Source: JALEFZ01 sp039820545 (GTDB lineage Bacteria > Bacteroidota > Bacteroidia > J057). From it: a stretch of 64,000 nucleotides of DNA. Both the position numbers and the translations under genes were made by a program. The notes beneath the pieces were generated by a model that was given only the letters and a program-made list of their open reading frames with translations, had not been told where the DNA came from and ran no database searches. The stretch's first letter is position 1; every line of letters starts with the position of its first letter. Of this stretch, positions 1-8,704 are shown in pieces. The DNA lies in NCBI GenBank assembly GCA_039820545.1, contig JBCBPW010000005.1, forward strand, positions 62,001 through 126,000. Direction: 5' to 3'.

Positions 1-604
1 AGGTTCATACTGGGTGTACAACAATTGGGACTTCAATGTGGCGGGACACATCTTCGAGCAGTATGCTGGCAAGTCTATCTATGAGGAGATAGAGGAGCAA
101 TTTGCCAAGCCGCTAGGTTTTGAAGATTGGAACATCAAAAACCAAAAGAAGTATGGCAAGAAGTCCAAGTCCCAATATCCTGCCTATCATATGTATTTTT
201 CCACGCGAGATATGGCTAAGCTCGGTCAACTCATGCTCAATGAAGGCGAGTGGAATGGACAACAATTGATTTCGAAGGAATGGATACAAAAAACCACTTC
301 TATGGTCACCCCATTCGAAACATTGGTCGAGCGATTTGGACCTGCAAATCCCGATGCGGTCCACATGTCGTATGGCTACATGTGGTGGCTGGTCGAAAAC
401 TATCGAGGCAAGGAGGCCTACAAGGGAGCCTACCAAGCTTCGGGTTATGGAGGCCAATTCATCACGATCATCCCTGAAATGGAGATGGTCGTGGCACACA
501 AGACTAAGCTGGATCTCTTGACATTGACAGGTCTCTCATATAAGGAAACATCTGGAGATGTTTATTGGCAAATGATTGATCAGATCGTCGAAGCTAAACG
601 CTAA
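1..604 (+). CDS. Serine hydrolase, beta-lactamase family (5' truncated by window edge)
   Basis: This is the C-terminal part of a class C beta-lactamase-fold serine hydrolase (esterase/DD-peptidase-like family). The reading frame is open from base 2, so the start and the SxxK nucleophile lie outside the window. Visible are YNN, matching the family's YxN catalytic motif, in the first few residues, and a late ASGYGGQ segment that occupies the place of the KTG/HxG motif and leads into the last beta strands. The intervening 'D-M-A-K-L-G-Q-L-M-L' helix is also typical. Substrate cannot be told. An AraC-type regulator starts 11 bp after the stop and is probably co-transcribed. Confidence 0.85.
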   Translation, partial: GSYWVYNNWDFNVAGHIFEQYAGKSIYEEIEEQFAKPLGFEDWNIKNQKKYGKKSKSQYPAYHMYFSTRDMAKLGQLMLNEGEWNGQQLISKEWIQKTTSMVTPFETLVERFGPANPDAVHMSYGYMWWLVENYRGKEAYKGAYQASGYGGQFITIIPEMEMVVAHKTKLDLLTLTGLSYKETSGDVYWQMIDQIVEAKR

Positions 605-615
605 CCACAGAGAAG

Positions 616-1458
616 ATGGAAATCATTCGCCTGCCTGAGGCTTTTAATCATCATCCTGATGTTCCTATTCAGATATATGATTACAGAATACATGAAGACT
701 TTATCAGGGGAAAAATCAACCTAACCCACCATACCATTAGCTTTCTACTCCAGGGCAAAAAGGAGGTAGTCGGCATGGAGGAAACGGTCACTATAGACCC
801 TCAGAAGTTTGTCTTGATGAAGTCTGGACATTGCCTCATGACAGAACATACTTCTGAGGAAGGGCAGATTTACCAGAGTATGTTGTTGTTCTTTTCACAC
901 CAAATGGTCCTTGATTTCCTGGAGCATCACGACATTCAACTCATTCCTCAAGATCAAATACCTTCTTTTTTTGTGTATGATTATGATTCCTACATTCATC
1001 ATTTTGTGGAGGGCTTGGGGCATGTCCGTATGCTGGCACCCGCTATACAAGAGACGATTCTGAAGGCAAAGTTTGAGGAGTTGATGTTGTATTTGATTCA
1101 GCGAGAGGGAAAGGCCTTCTTGAGTGGAATGGTGCAAGATCCGTATGACAGCCAGTTGAGATTGCGAAATGTCGTCGAGAGCAACAAGCTCAAAAAGCTC
1201 AACCTTCAGGAACTCGCTTTCTTGTGCAATATGAGTGTTTCTACGTTCAAGCGTGCTTTTGTGAAGCAGTTCGGGCTTCCACCGATTCGTTGGTTCCAGG
1301 AAAAACGCTTGGAGCACGCCGCTTTCATCCTTCAGACCCACCAAAAAAGACCCATAGATTTATATGAGGAAATAGGATACGAATCTCTGTCCAATTTCGT
1401 CCAGGCTTTCAAGAAGAAATATGGAATTACACCCAAGCAGTTTCAGATGGAAGCGTGA
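616..1458 (+). CDS. AraC/XylS family transcriptional regulator
   Basis: A 280-residue protein with a cupin-like N-terminal sensing half (about residues 1-165) and a C-terminal double helix-turn-helix (about 190-280). The HTH is recognisable by 'LAFLCNMSVSTFKRAF' followed by 'IGYESLSNFVQAFKKKYG', the standard AraC second helix-turn-helix and signature. It probably binds DNA and switches a small regulon in response to a ligand that the sequence does not reveal. The ATG lies 11 bp behind the upstream hydrolase gene, so that hydrolase is a plausible target or partner. Confidence 0.92.
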   Translation: MEIIRLPEAFNHHPDVPIQIYDYRIHEDFIRGKINLTHHTISFLLQGKKEVVGMEETVTIDPQKFVLMKSGHCLMTEHTSEEGQIYQSMLLFFSHQMVLDFLEHHDIQLIPQDQIPSFFVYDYDSYIHHFVEGLGHVRMLAPAIQETILKAKFEELMLYLIQREGKAFLSGMVQDPYDSQLRLRNVVESNKLKKLNLQELAFLCNMSVSTFKRAFVKQFGLPPIRWFQEKRLEHAAFILQTHQKRPIDLYEEIGYESLSNFVQAFKKKYGITPKQFQMEA

Positions 1459-1720
1459 GTGCTCCCAGATATGGAGCCGATTTTCATACATCCTCTTATG
1501 GTTATTGGGACTATGTAGGACTACCGCTACCCATACAGCCTAGCCATTCATATCTGGTCCTTTAAAATGACCTTTTGGCCACACTTTTTGAGCCTTTTGC
1601 GCGTGGACTTTTTCATTGTGAAGCCCAATTTTGAGTCAATGAAAGAGCAATAAAGAGAGTCAAACAAAGACATCTTCCTGCTCATCTCACATATGTTTCA
1701 TTTACTCAAAAAATAAAGCC

Positions 1721-2269
1721 ATGCAGAAAATTCTATTTACAATGAGCCTTTTCCTGATAGGGAATCTGGGACTTTGGGCACAAGGTACCTTCACGCTGAG
1801 AAGCGAAACGCTGGGAGGAGAAGCAACCCAGCAGGAAGAATTCAACGGATTTGGATGTACAGGAGAAAATACCTCTCCTCAGCTATCCTGGATAAATGCA
1901 CCTGAAGGAACCAAAAGTTTTGCTGTCACGATGTATGATCCTGATGCGCCTACAGGTAGCGGTTGGTGGCACTGGGTGATGTTTGACATTCCTGCCGATG
2001 TCACTCAACTGCTAGAAAACGCAGGGAACCTGACGTCTGGTCGAGCACCCAAAGGCGCTATCCAAAGCCTCACCAACTATGGTGTAGGAGGCTATGGAGG
2101 CCCTTGCCCTCCCGAAGGTCACGGGCTACACCAGTATATCATCACCGTATACGCACTCAAAGTTGATAAACTCGGACTCGACGTGAATACCAACCCCGCG
2201 ATCGTCGGATACTACCTCTGGAATCAGACCCTCGCCAAAGCAAGCATCGTCACATACTATCAGCGATAG
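1721..2269 (+). CDS. Secreted YbhB/YbcL (PEBP) family protein
   Basis: 182 residues. An N-terminal signal peptide (hydrophobic residues 4-19, cleavage after 'LWAQ') is followed by a phosphatidylethanolamine-binding-protein fold. Diagnostic segments are 'CTGENTSPQLSW', 'YDPDAPTGSGWWHWV' and 'YGGPCPPEGHGLHQY', which contain the conserved DPD and GP-P...H ligand-pocket residues. Bacterial members (YbhB, YbcL) are described as Raf-kinase-inhibitor-like; their ligands are mostly unknown. The signal peptide suggests a periplasmic location. It stands alone, followed at once by a hairpin terminator. Confidence 0.92.
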   Translation: MQKILFTMSLFLIGNLGLWAQGTFTLRSETLGGEATQQEEFNGFGCTGENTSPQLSWINAPEGTKSFAVTMYDPDAPTGSGWWHWVMFDIPADVTQLLENAGNLTSGRAPKGAIQSLTNYGVGGYGGPCPPEGHGLHQYIITVYALKVDKLGLDVNTNPAIVGYYLWNQTLAKASIVTYYQR

Positions 2270-2287
2270 GAAACGATTGGTTGAGGA

Positions 2288-2318
2288 AACCGTTCCCGAA
2301 ACTTCTGGGAGCGGTTTT
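2288..2318 (+). terminator. Rho-independent terminator after the PEBP gene
   Basis: AACCGTTCCC (2288-2297), a 9-nt loop and GGGAGCGGTT (2307-2316) form a 10-bp stem with one G-T wobble, followed by a short T run. It lies 19 bp past the stop codon. Confidence 0.65.
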
Positions 2319-2362
2319 CGGTATATGGAAAGGACAACACACGGATTCACAAATTTATCCCC

Positions 2363-2920
2363 ATGCTTCCTTTATCCCATACGCTTACCACTCCAAGATT
2401 CATTCTCCGTTTTCCCACGGCGCAAGACATCCCACGTATCTTCTCTGCTACGCGCTACAAAGGATTCAATGATGGGATGCTTTGGGAGCCTCCTGCGAGT
2501 GAGGAGGAACTACAAATTCCTTTGAAACAAAATATAGAAGCTTGGAAATCAGGTCAAGCGTATCAATTTTCGATCCTATCCAAGGAGGAGAAAATGTTGC
2601 TGGGGCGCATCTCTATTCGTAAGACCGATCATAAGAATGTCTGGAATGTCGGTTTTTGGACGCATCCTGAGGTGCATAATCAGGGAGTGATGACTGAGGC
2701 CTTGGGAGCTATGCTGGCTTTTGGTTTTGATAGACTCGCTGCCACACGGATCGAAGCCCGCCATGCGCTGTGGAACCATGCCAGTGAGAAAGTATTGAAG
2801 AAAAACGGGTTCCAGTTTGTGCGGTATCTCCCCCAGGGTTTTCAGAAACGAGGAAAATGGGTAGAAGAAAATTTGCTGGCTATTGACAAGAAAGACTATT
2901 GGTCTACCCTTGAGGATTAG
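2363..2920 (+). CDS. GNAT family N-acetyltransferase (RimJ/RimL type)
   Basis: 185 residues spanning a single Acetyltransf_3 (RimJ/RimL-like) domain. The N-terminal 'TPRFILRFPTAQDIPRIF' is the usual first strand and helix. 'VGFWTHPEVHNQGVMTEALGA' is the acetyl-CoA-binding region, with the Q/R-x-x-G/A loop changed to QGVMTEA. 'NHASEKVLKKNGFQFV' is the conserved C-terminal motif. It transfers an acetyl group from acetyl-CoA to an amine; the acceptor (ribosomal protein N-terminus or small molecule) cannot be told. It is monocistronic with a strong terminator behind it. Confidence 0.9.
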   Translation: MLPLSHTLTTPRFILRFPTAQDIPRIFSATRYKGFNDGMLWEPPASEEELQIPLKQNIEAWKSGQAYQFSILSKEEKMLLGRISIRKTDHKNVWNVGFWTHPEVHNQGVMTEALGAMLAFGFDRLAATRIEARHALWNHASEKVLKKNGFQFVRYLPQGFQKRGKWVEENLLAIDKKDYWSTLED

Positions 2921-2951
2921 GCATAGAAGCAAAAGGTGATTATTCTCATTA

Positions 2952-2990
2952 AAACTCCAAAATTACATTTTGAGTAATTTTGGAGTTTCT
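2952..2990. terminator. Perfect 15-bp hairpin terminator
   Basis: AAACTCCAAAATTAC (2952-2966) and GTAATTTTGGAGTTT (2974-2988) are perfect inverted repeats around a 7-nt loop. The symmetric A and T tracts could work in both directions, but only the upstream GNAT gene needs it. Confidence 0.8.
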
Positions 2991-3191
2991 GTTATGGTAT
3001 AATGAAGGTATATCTTTCAAAGATAGAAATTAAGCATTTATGTATTTTTTTCGAATGGAGGATATGGTATTTTATTGTATGCCAAGATCTGTGGTTATCA
3101 TGCGTTTATCTATTGAAATTGCGATTAAGAGTACGCATAAATAGATCTTGTACGAGCATCGCTTTTAGCCGAATACTGCACTTGTAAACAA

Positions 3192-6026
3192 ATGGGACCC
3201 TTTAATCTAAACTTTATTCACGACCGTATTTTTGCAGAAAAAAATACGATTGCACGAAGAATTTACTTTTTTTCTCTCGGATTTATTTTATGTGTGACAG
3301 CCTTTGGATTGATTTTTCAACGGACTGATCTGATCGTCTGTGGTTTGATATCAAGTACATTTGCCTTGATTCCACTTTTTCTCAAAAGAAAGAACAACTA
3401 TGATAGAGAGTGTATCATCATGGGATTTGGATTCTTTCCTTTGATTGCAGCTTCACCTAGCCTTATTGGTCCCATATACTTGATGCCCATCGGTGTACTT
3501 TCCATGATCTTGATTGCCAGCTACATCGTCGAAAGTAGTCGCACCATGAGATGGTTCATCCTTTTGGCGGTGCTCTCGTTGGCGATATACTGGGTCCAAA
3601 TTGTGATGCTCCCATTTGAGTCATTTTGGTTACTTCATTTGATAGATGCTTTCCTGGGCATTTTTACCTCATTTTTGAGCTATTTGACGCTCGCCAGCTA
3701 CCACAGAAATATCCATCAATACAGAGTAGGAATTGAGAGCTCTCACGATCTACTTCAACAAATTTTGAATGCAAACCCTCATATCATTTTTGCGAAGGAT
3801 CTGGATCTTAGATATCAATATGTAAATAAGACAGCAACAGACAGACTATTTGCCAAGCCTGAAGACTTCCTTGGTTTTCAGCGAGAAGAAATTGCCATTT
3901 TTGCTGGAAAGCAAGATCCTTTAGGAAACTCTGAGCAAGAAGTGCTTGACAGTGGCATTCCTCAGCATATCCCGCGTTGTATCCTCACAGATCCATTGGG
4001 AAAGAAGCGGTGGTTTGACTTTTCCCAAACGCCACTGTACGATGACGAAGGAGGTGTCTCAGGCATCCTGACCGTTGCGACAGATCGGACAGAAGAAGTC
4101 TTGAAGGAAGCGGATTTGGCGCGTAGCGTAGCTTTGTACCGAGATATTTTTGAAAATAGTCCAGTAGCCCTGGGGATTTATGATTCTGGTTTTATCAAAA
4201 TTGGTAACCAAAGATTGTCAGAGCTTACAGGATATGGAGAACGAGAGATCTTGCTGACCGATTTATTGGATGAGGAAGTGGCTGCACAAATCGATCTTGC
4301 GACGGATCAGGGGCAAATACGGGAAGTTACCTCCAAGGATTCTCACACACATCTTTACAGCTATGATGGAGAGACGAAATATGTGCAGATCCGGATTGTG
4401 CCTATTTCTAATAGTACAAATGTAGAAAGCTTGATTGCCATCACAGACGTGACGGCGGTCATCAAGCAAAAGGAAGACTTGGCACATCTTGTCTCGGAGC
4501 TAGAAGCTATTTTTGAGAGTACAGGGGAGGGGATGCTGGTTTCAGATCTACAGGGAAATATTAGAAAGTACAACCAGCGATATTTTGACCTCTTGGTCTT
4601 TGATGAGTTTGATAAAAACCTTTCTTTGGACGAACGCCTCAAAAGGCACCTTACCTATCGAGCTCCTGAACTCAAAAAGTTTAAGCAGCGAATCAAAGAA
4701 ATCCACGAGAATAAAGCCCATCCTTCACATGATGTGATTGAGTACAGAGATGGAACGGTCCTAGAGCGATCTTCTTATCCACAGCGTATCGGTGATGAGA
4801 TTGTCGGACGTGTATTTACCTTCAAAGATATCACCCGCCAACGCTACAATGAGCGTGCCCTCAAAGAAAATGAGCAGAAGTACCGTACGCTGTTTGAACA
4901 AACCCCTATGGGACTGTTTCTCCTGGATTTTACGGCAGATCAAATGAGTATGCAGTGCAACTCCAGAATGGAGACGCTTTTTAAAGTACCCAAAGGGAAA
5001 TTATCATCCAGCCATATGCTGGAATATAGCCCCGAGTATCAGCCCGATGGGGAATTATCCAAAGTGAAGTTTGAGCGGCTATTTGATGAGCTGTTGAAGG
5101 AGATGGATACCAAATTTTTCGAGTGGCGCTATGTGGATGCAAAAGGTGTATATTTTGACTGTGAAACTACCCTGGTTCCACTTCATTTGGGAGAAAAAGT
5201 CCTGATTTTGGGCATCATCCAAGATATAACCGACCGCAAACGCCAAGAGAATATCATACGTCAGCAAGTCAATGATCTCAACCTGCAAAACCAACAATTG
5301 ACAGGCTACAGCTATGTGGTTTCCCACAATTTCCGCAGCTCCGTAGCCAATATCATGGGCTTAGCCAATGCCTTTGAGATCCATGAATCGGAGGAACATG
5401 TAAATCAGCAAATTATCCAGATGCTATATAAGGTGGCTAGCCGTCTGGACGATTCTGTCAGAGATCTCCAGCAGATTTTGGATGTGCAAGGGGTGACTGA
5501 AAGCCATTTTGAGTCGATTCACATTCAGGAGATTATTTGGAAGGCTGAAGCAGAACTTCAGAAGGAAGTCCGACGTACACAGGCAAAGCTATGTGTGAAC
5601 TTGCCGCAGCCGCTTTACCTGATGGGATTGTCTTCCTATTTTCAGTCGGTCTTCTTCAATCTCCTGAGCAATGCCATTAAGTACAAGCATCCAGATAGGA
5701 ACCCGCATATCCAGATAAGCCATCAGATAAAAGGGGATCGTATTTGGATCTTTGTGCAAGACAATGGGTTGGGAATCGATACGGAAAAGTTTGAGGGGCA
5801 AATATTTAGTCTTTACAAACGCTTTCATGACCATGTAAAAGGAAAAGGCTTGGGGTTATTTCTTGTAAAAGCACAAATAGAGGCGATGGGCGGAAGAATC
5901 GAGTTGGAGAGTCAGGTGAATGAAGGCTCCATCTTTAAGCTAGATTTTCCCTATCAATTCAGAGAGGGAGAAGATGCTTCCCGCACGCAAGTAAAAGCCT
6001 TGGTGCATGCGGAGCGAAGAGGATGA
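3192..6026 (+). CDS. Membrane multi-PAS sensor histidine kinase
   Basis: 944 residues. An N-terminal block of hydrophobic segments (about 20-190) anchors it in the membrane. Four PAS domains follow (roughly 190-305, 312-425, 430-550, 560-685), the fourth ending in the typical 'GIIQDITDRKRQ' junction. The phospho-acceptor helix carries 'YVVSHNFRSS', with His712 as the likely phosphorylated residue; this SHN-R variant is common in Bacteroidota kinases. The HATPase domain (about 815-930) has its N box (NLLSNAIKY), G1 (DNGLGID) and G2 (GKGLGLFLV). There is no receiver domain, so a partner response regulator is needed; none is adjacent. The macro-domain gene starts 42 bp downstream and may be read through from it. 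Confidence 0.93.
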   Translation: MGPFNLNFIHDRIFAEKNTIARRIYFFSLGFILCVTAFGLIFQRTDLIVCGLISSTFALIPLFLKRKNNYDRECIIMGFGFFPLIAASPSLIGPIYLMPIGVLSMILIASYIVESSRTMRWFILLAVLSLAIYWVQIVMLPFESFWLLHLIDAFLGIFTSFLSYLTLASYHRNIHQYRVGIESSHDLLQQILNANPHIIFAKDLDLRYQYVNKTATDRLFAKPEDFLGFQREEIAIFAGKQDPLGNSEQEVLDSGIPQHIPRCILTDPLGKKRWFDFSQTPLYDDEGGVSGILTVATDRTEEVLKEADLARSVALYRDIFENSPVALGIYDSGFIKIGNQRLSELTGYGEREILLTDLLDEEVAAQIDLATDQGQIREVTSKDSHTHLYSYDGETKYVQIRIVPISNSTNVESLIAITDVTAVIKQKEDLAHLVSELEAIFESTGEGMLVSDLQGNIRKYNQRYFDLLVFDEFDKNLSLDERLKRHLTYRAPELKKFKQRIKEIHENKAHPSHDVIEYRDGTVLERSSYPQRIGDEIVGRVFTFKDITRQRYNERALKENEQKYRTLFEQTPMGLFLLDFTADQMSMQCNSRMETLFKVPKGKLSSSHMLEYSPEYQPDGELSKVKFERLFDELLKEMDTKFFEWRYVDAKGVYFDCETTLVPLHLGEKVLILGIIQDITDRKRQENIIRQQVNDLNLQNQQLTGYSYVVSHNFRSSVANIMGLANAFEIHESEEHVNQQIIQMLYKVASRLDDSVRDLQQILDVQGVTESHFESIHIQEIIWKAEAELQKEVRRTQAKLCVNLPQPLYLMGLSSYFQSVFFNLLSNAIKYKHPDRNPHIQISHQIKGDRIWIFVQDNGLGIDTEKFEGQIFSLYKRFHDHVKGKGLGLFLVKAQIEAMGGRIELESQVNEGSIFKLDFPYQFREGEDASRTQVKALVHAERRG

Positions 6027-6068
6027 TGGCAGACAAAATTTCCTGCATAGCACCATTGGATCCACTAG

Positions 6069-6701
6069 ATGATATACAACCTAATAGATATTAATGAAGC
6101 ATTATGTGAAGCCTGGGATAAAGTTTTTGCAGGTGTAAAAGGCGTTCAAGTAACACACGATTCTATTTTTAACCATCCATGTGACGCATTGGTGAGCCCC
6201 GCCAACAGCTTTGGCTATATGAATGGAGGCATCGACTTTGCCATTTCCAAAAATCTGGGCTGGCATATCGAGAAAGATTTACAAAAGATCATCAGAGAGA
6301 AATATTATGGCGAACTGCTGATAGGGCAAGCTATCATACTTCCTACCCATCATTCCGATTTTCCCTACCTTATTTCCGCCCCGACCATGCGCACTCCCAT
6401 GAGCATCGTCAAAACCCCCCATGTCTATCTTGCCATGAAAGCCATACTCGTCCTCACAGAGTTGGGACAGTTGGCAGACGGTAGCCCAGTAAAATCAAAA
6501 GTTCAGTCGGTAGCGATCCCAGGACTAGGGACGGGAATCGGGCAAGTGCGTCCGATAGACTGTGCGAGGCAGATGCGGATCGCATGGGAAGACGTACAAA
6601 ATCGTAAATTCGAGACCAAAGAAGGATGGAAGGAAATGGGAAGTAACTTTGCTTACTTCTTTACGGGGCGAAAACAGGACTTGAAATACGATATTCCTTA
6701 A
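6069..6701 (+). CDS. Macro domain (ADP-ribose-binding) protein
   Basis: 210 residues, essentially one macro domain. The ADP-ribose pocket motifs are visible: 'DALVSPANSFGYMNGGID' (the N-A/S-N and GG-D loop, about residues 38-57) and 'AIPGLGTGIGQV' (phosphate-binding loop 2, about 150-160). Macro domains bind or hydrolyse ADP-ribose, its 1''-phosphate or protein-linked ADP-ribose; sequence alone does not say which. DUF429 begins 5 bp after the stop, so the two are almost certainly one transcript, perhaps together with the upstream kinase. No ADP-ribosyltransferase partner such as DarT is nearby. Confidence 0.88.
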   Translation: MIYNLIDINEALCEAWDKVFAGVKGVQVTHDSIFNHPCDALVSPANSFGYMNGGIDFAISKNLGWHIEKDLQKIIREKYYGELLIGQAIILPTHHSDFPYLISAPTMRTPMSIVKTPHVYLAMKAILVLTELGQLADGSPVKSKVQSVAIPGLGTGIGQVRPIDCARQMRIAWEDVQNRKFETKEGWKEMGSNFAYFFTGRKQDLKYDIP

Positions 6702-6706
6702 ATATC

Positions 6707-7402
6707 ATGAACTATATAGGATTGGATGGCTGTAAAACAGGTTGGATTGTTGTCGCCTGGGATGGGAAAGTAAAATGGGAAGTAAGGCTGATTCCGCATA
6801 TTTCTTCCCTATTAGATCATTACCCTGATCCGAAGCAGGTATTGATTGACATACCGATTGGACTGCCTTTTCGTCATCCGAGGCTGTGTGATGGAGCCGC
6901 TCGCAAAGTCTTAACGCGCCTGAGAGGTTCGAGCGTATTTCCTGTTCCAAGCCGCCAATCTCTGCAAGCACCTGACTATCCCGCGGCTTGTGAGGTAAAT
7001 CTGGGGATCATGGATCGGAAGCTCTCTAAGCAGACGTGGCATATTGGAGATAAAATCTTAGAGGTAGATGGTTTCCTGCAAGATCATGATTATCCTATCC
7101 GCGAGTGTCATCCTGAGGTAGCATTTTGGGCGATGAATGGAAAGGAACCGATGCCCGAAGGGAAAAAGACACCCCAAGGCCAGCACGATCGTTTAGGTTT
7201 GTTGACATCTTACTGGAACCAGAGTGAGGCAGTCCTACGGCATACAATGGCTTCGTACAAGCGCAAAGAAGTCCTAGCAGACGATATCCTTGATGCGACG
7301 GTTCTTGCGATCGCTGCAACCTATCCCTTACAAAGTCTCCCAGATAAACCTGAGATGGACGAGGTAGGCTTGCCGATGGAGATTGTGTATCCTGTCGTTT
7401 AG
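6707..7402 (+). CDS. DUF429 protein (predicted RNase H-like fold)
   Basis: 231 residues matching DUF429: start 'YIGLDGCKTGWIVVAW' (first acidic residue of an RNase H-like fold), 'VLIDIPIGLP' (second Asp), 'RGSSVFPVPSR' and the later 'RECHPEVAFWAMNG'. Near the C-terminus 'DDILDATVLAIAA' supplies further acidic residues. The family is often described as a predicted nuclease but its biochemistry is not established. It is coupled to the macro-domain gene (5-bp gap), suggesting a shared role, perhaps in nucleotide or ADP-ribose metabolism; that is inference. Its stop lies 1 bp from the stop of the opposing RluA gene. Confidence 0.85.
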   Translation: MNYIGLDGCKTGWIVVAWDGKVKWEVRLIPHISSLLDHYPDPKQVLIDIPIGLPFRHPRLCDGAARKVLTRLRGSSVFPVPSRQSLQAPDYPAACEVNLGIMDRKLSKQTWHIGDKILEVDGFLQDHDYPIRECHPEVAFWAMNGKEPMPEGKKTPQGQHDRLGLLTSYWNQSEAVLRHTMASYKRKEVLADDILDATVLAIAATYPLQSLPDKPEMDEVGLPMEIVYPVV

Positions 7403-7403
7403 A

Positions 7404-8087
7404 CTACACAAAATCTTTCCATGCATGTACCTCAGGCATGGGTGCCGTAACCGTGACAGGCGTCTTCAGGGTAGGATGTTCCAATGTGATTTCTCTTGCC
7501 AGTAGACAGATGGACTTGTCAGGATTAAAGGCTGTCTTGCCGTACTTCACATCGCCCACGATCGTGCATCCCATACTCGCCATTTGTACCCGGATCTGAT
7601 GCCTACGGCCTGTATGCAGTTTTACTTCCAGTAGAGCCCGCTTACCTGCCGTTTGGAGGATTCGATATTCCAGGTGTGCCTTCTTGCTGGCATGCACTTC
7701 CTTGTTGTAGGCCCGCATGATGTTTTTGTTGGGAAGCTTTTTAAGGAAATGTTTCAACTCCCCATGGGGTTGATCAGGAATGCGTTCCGTCAGTGCCCAG
7801 TAGATTTTCTGTGGTTTCTTATCCTGAAACTGCTTGGAGAGGCGAGCCGCGGCTTTGGAGGTTTTGGCTAGTACAAGCACCCCACTGGCTGGACGATCCA
7901 ATCGATGAATCAGCCCCATATACACATTACCTGGCTTATTATATTTCTCACGTACATATTCCTTCGCCCAATCAAAGGCGTTGAGGTCACCCGTCTCATC
8001 TCCTTGCGAAGGCATGCCGACAGGCTTATTGATGATCAGCAAATGATTGTCTTCGAATAAAACCAAGAACCATCCAATTGTAGACAC
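7404..8087 (-). CDS. RluA-family RNA pseudouridine synthase (no S4 domain)
   Basis: 227 residues. The catalytic signature 'GLIHRLDRPASGVLVLAKT' puts the nucleophile at Asp64. 'KIYWALTERIP' and 'LHTGRRHQIRVQMASMGC' complete the family motifs. It isomerises uridine to pseudouridine in rRNA or tRNA; the exact site cannot be told. The usual N-terminal S4 RNA-binding domain is absent, as in the short RluA-like branch. The first usable codon is GTG at 8087 and no in-frame ATG precedes the catalytic domain. It converges tail-to-tail with DUF429 with no room for a terminator. Confidence 0.9.
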   Translation of the reverse strand: MSTIGWFLVLFEDNHLLIINKPVGMPSQGDETGDLNAFDWAKEYVREKYNKPGNVYMGLIHRLDRPASGVLVLAKTSKAAARLSKQFQDKKPQKIYWALTERIPDQPHGELKHFLKKLPNKNIMRAYNKEVHASKKAHLEYRILQTAGKRALLEVKLHTGRRHQIRVQMASMGCTIVGDVKYGKTAFNPDKSICLLAREITLEHPTLKTPVTVTAPMPEVHAWKDFV

Positions 8088-8115
8088 ATCGCGATGGCGT
8101 GTGTCTGGTAAAAAA

Positions 8116-8676
8116 TCACCTTTTCATTGCAAAAACCACGGTAGACGCTGGTAGGAGCGTGATTCTCTCAGGGGTTTGCTCATACGTTCGCAGAGAAATC
8201 GAATCTGAGGCACGTAATATCAAGTACTCGGCCGTTTTTTCCGCTTTGTAGGTATATTCCAGATGGTTGATTTCCATATCACAGGCCCCATCTATTAAAC
8301 TCAGTTGGTAAACCTTGTCACCTAGCATAATTTTTAATGCGTTGGCAGATGCATAGTTAGCATATTGGATCTCTGTCCTGCCACTAGTTGTGAATCCCGT
8401 GTAGGTTCGGGTGCTGACATCATATATTTCCTCCTCCTTCTCTTCCTCAATATCCAGTTGTGCCTTTCCCCCTTGAAAATCTAGGATGATCTCTGTTCCA
8501 TCTGCCTTTTGGATGAAGAAAACGCCGTTTATGGTTCCTGCAAATTGGCCCGATGGCATATGGTGAAAGACAGATCCTTGTCCCTCTTGGCCATACCTTG
8601 CATAGTCAGAGCTAGATTGACTATAAGCAAGAACGGTGAGAAGAAGTAGAGAAATGATTAGTCCAAGCTTTCTCAT
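8116..8676 (-). CDS. Secreted hypothetical protein
   Basis: I do not recognise a family. With the start at the ATG at 8676 the protein has 187 residues, beginning with a clear signal peptide (MRKLGLIISLLLLTVLAYSQ). A frame extension upstream would run into panB and adds an implausible leader. The body is beta-rich with an acidic run 'EEEKEEE' near residue 80 and no cysteine pattern or enzyme motif; a periplasmic or outer-membrane-associated protein is likely. It starts 28 bp after the panB stop and may share its transcript. Confidence 0.7.
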   Translation of the reverse strand: MRKLGLIISLLLLTVLAYSQSSSDYARYGQEGQGSVFHHMPSGQFAGTINGVFFIQKADGTEIILDFQGGKAQLDIEEEKEEEIYDVSTRTYTGFTTSGRTEIQYANYASANALKIMLGDKVYQLSLIDGACDMEINHLEYTYKAEKTAEYLILRASDSISLRTYEQTPERITLLPASTVVFAMKR

Positions 8677-8704
8677 GCAGTTAATCGTTATGTTGGCCGT
8701 AGTA

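Noticed and set aside
3002..3187. Small 61-residue frame upstream of the PAS kinase
   Set aside because: No family features, no start context, and it lies in an AT-rich leader region after a terminator.
6069..6701. DarTG-type DNA ADP-ribosylation toxin-antitoxin locus
   Set aside because: Only a macro domain is present; no DarT-like ADP-ribosyltransferase gene lies next to it. The partner is DUF429.
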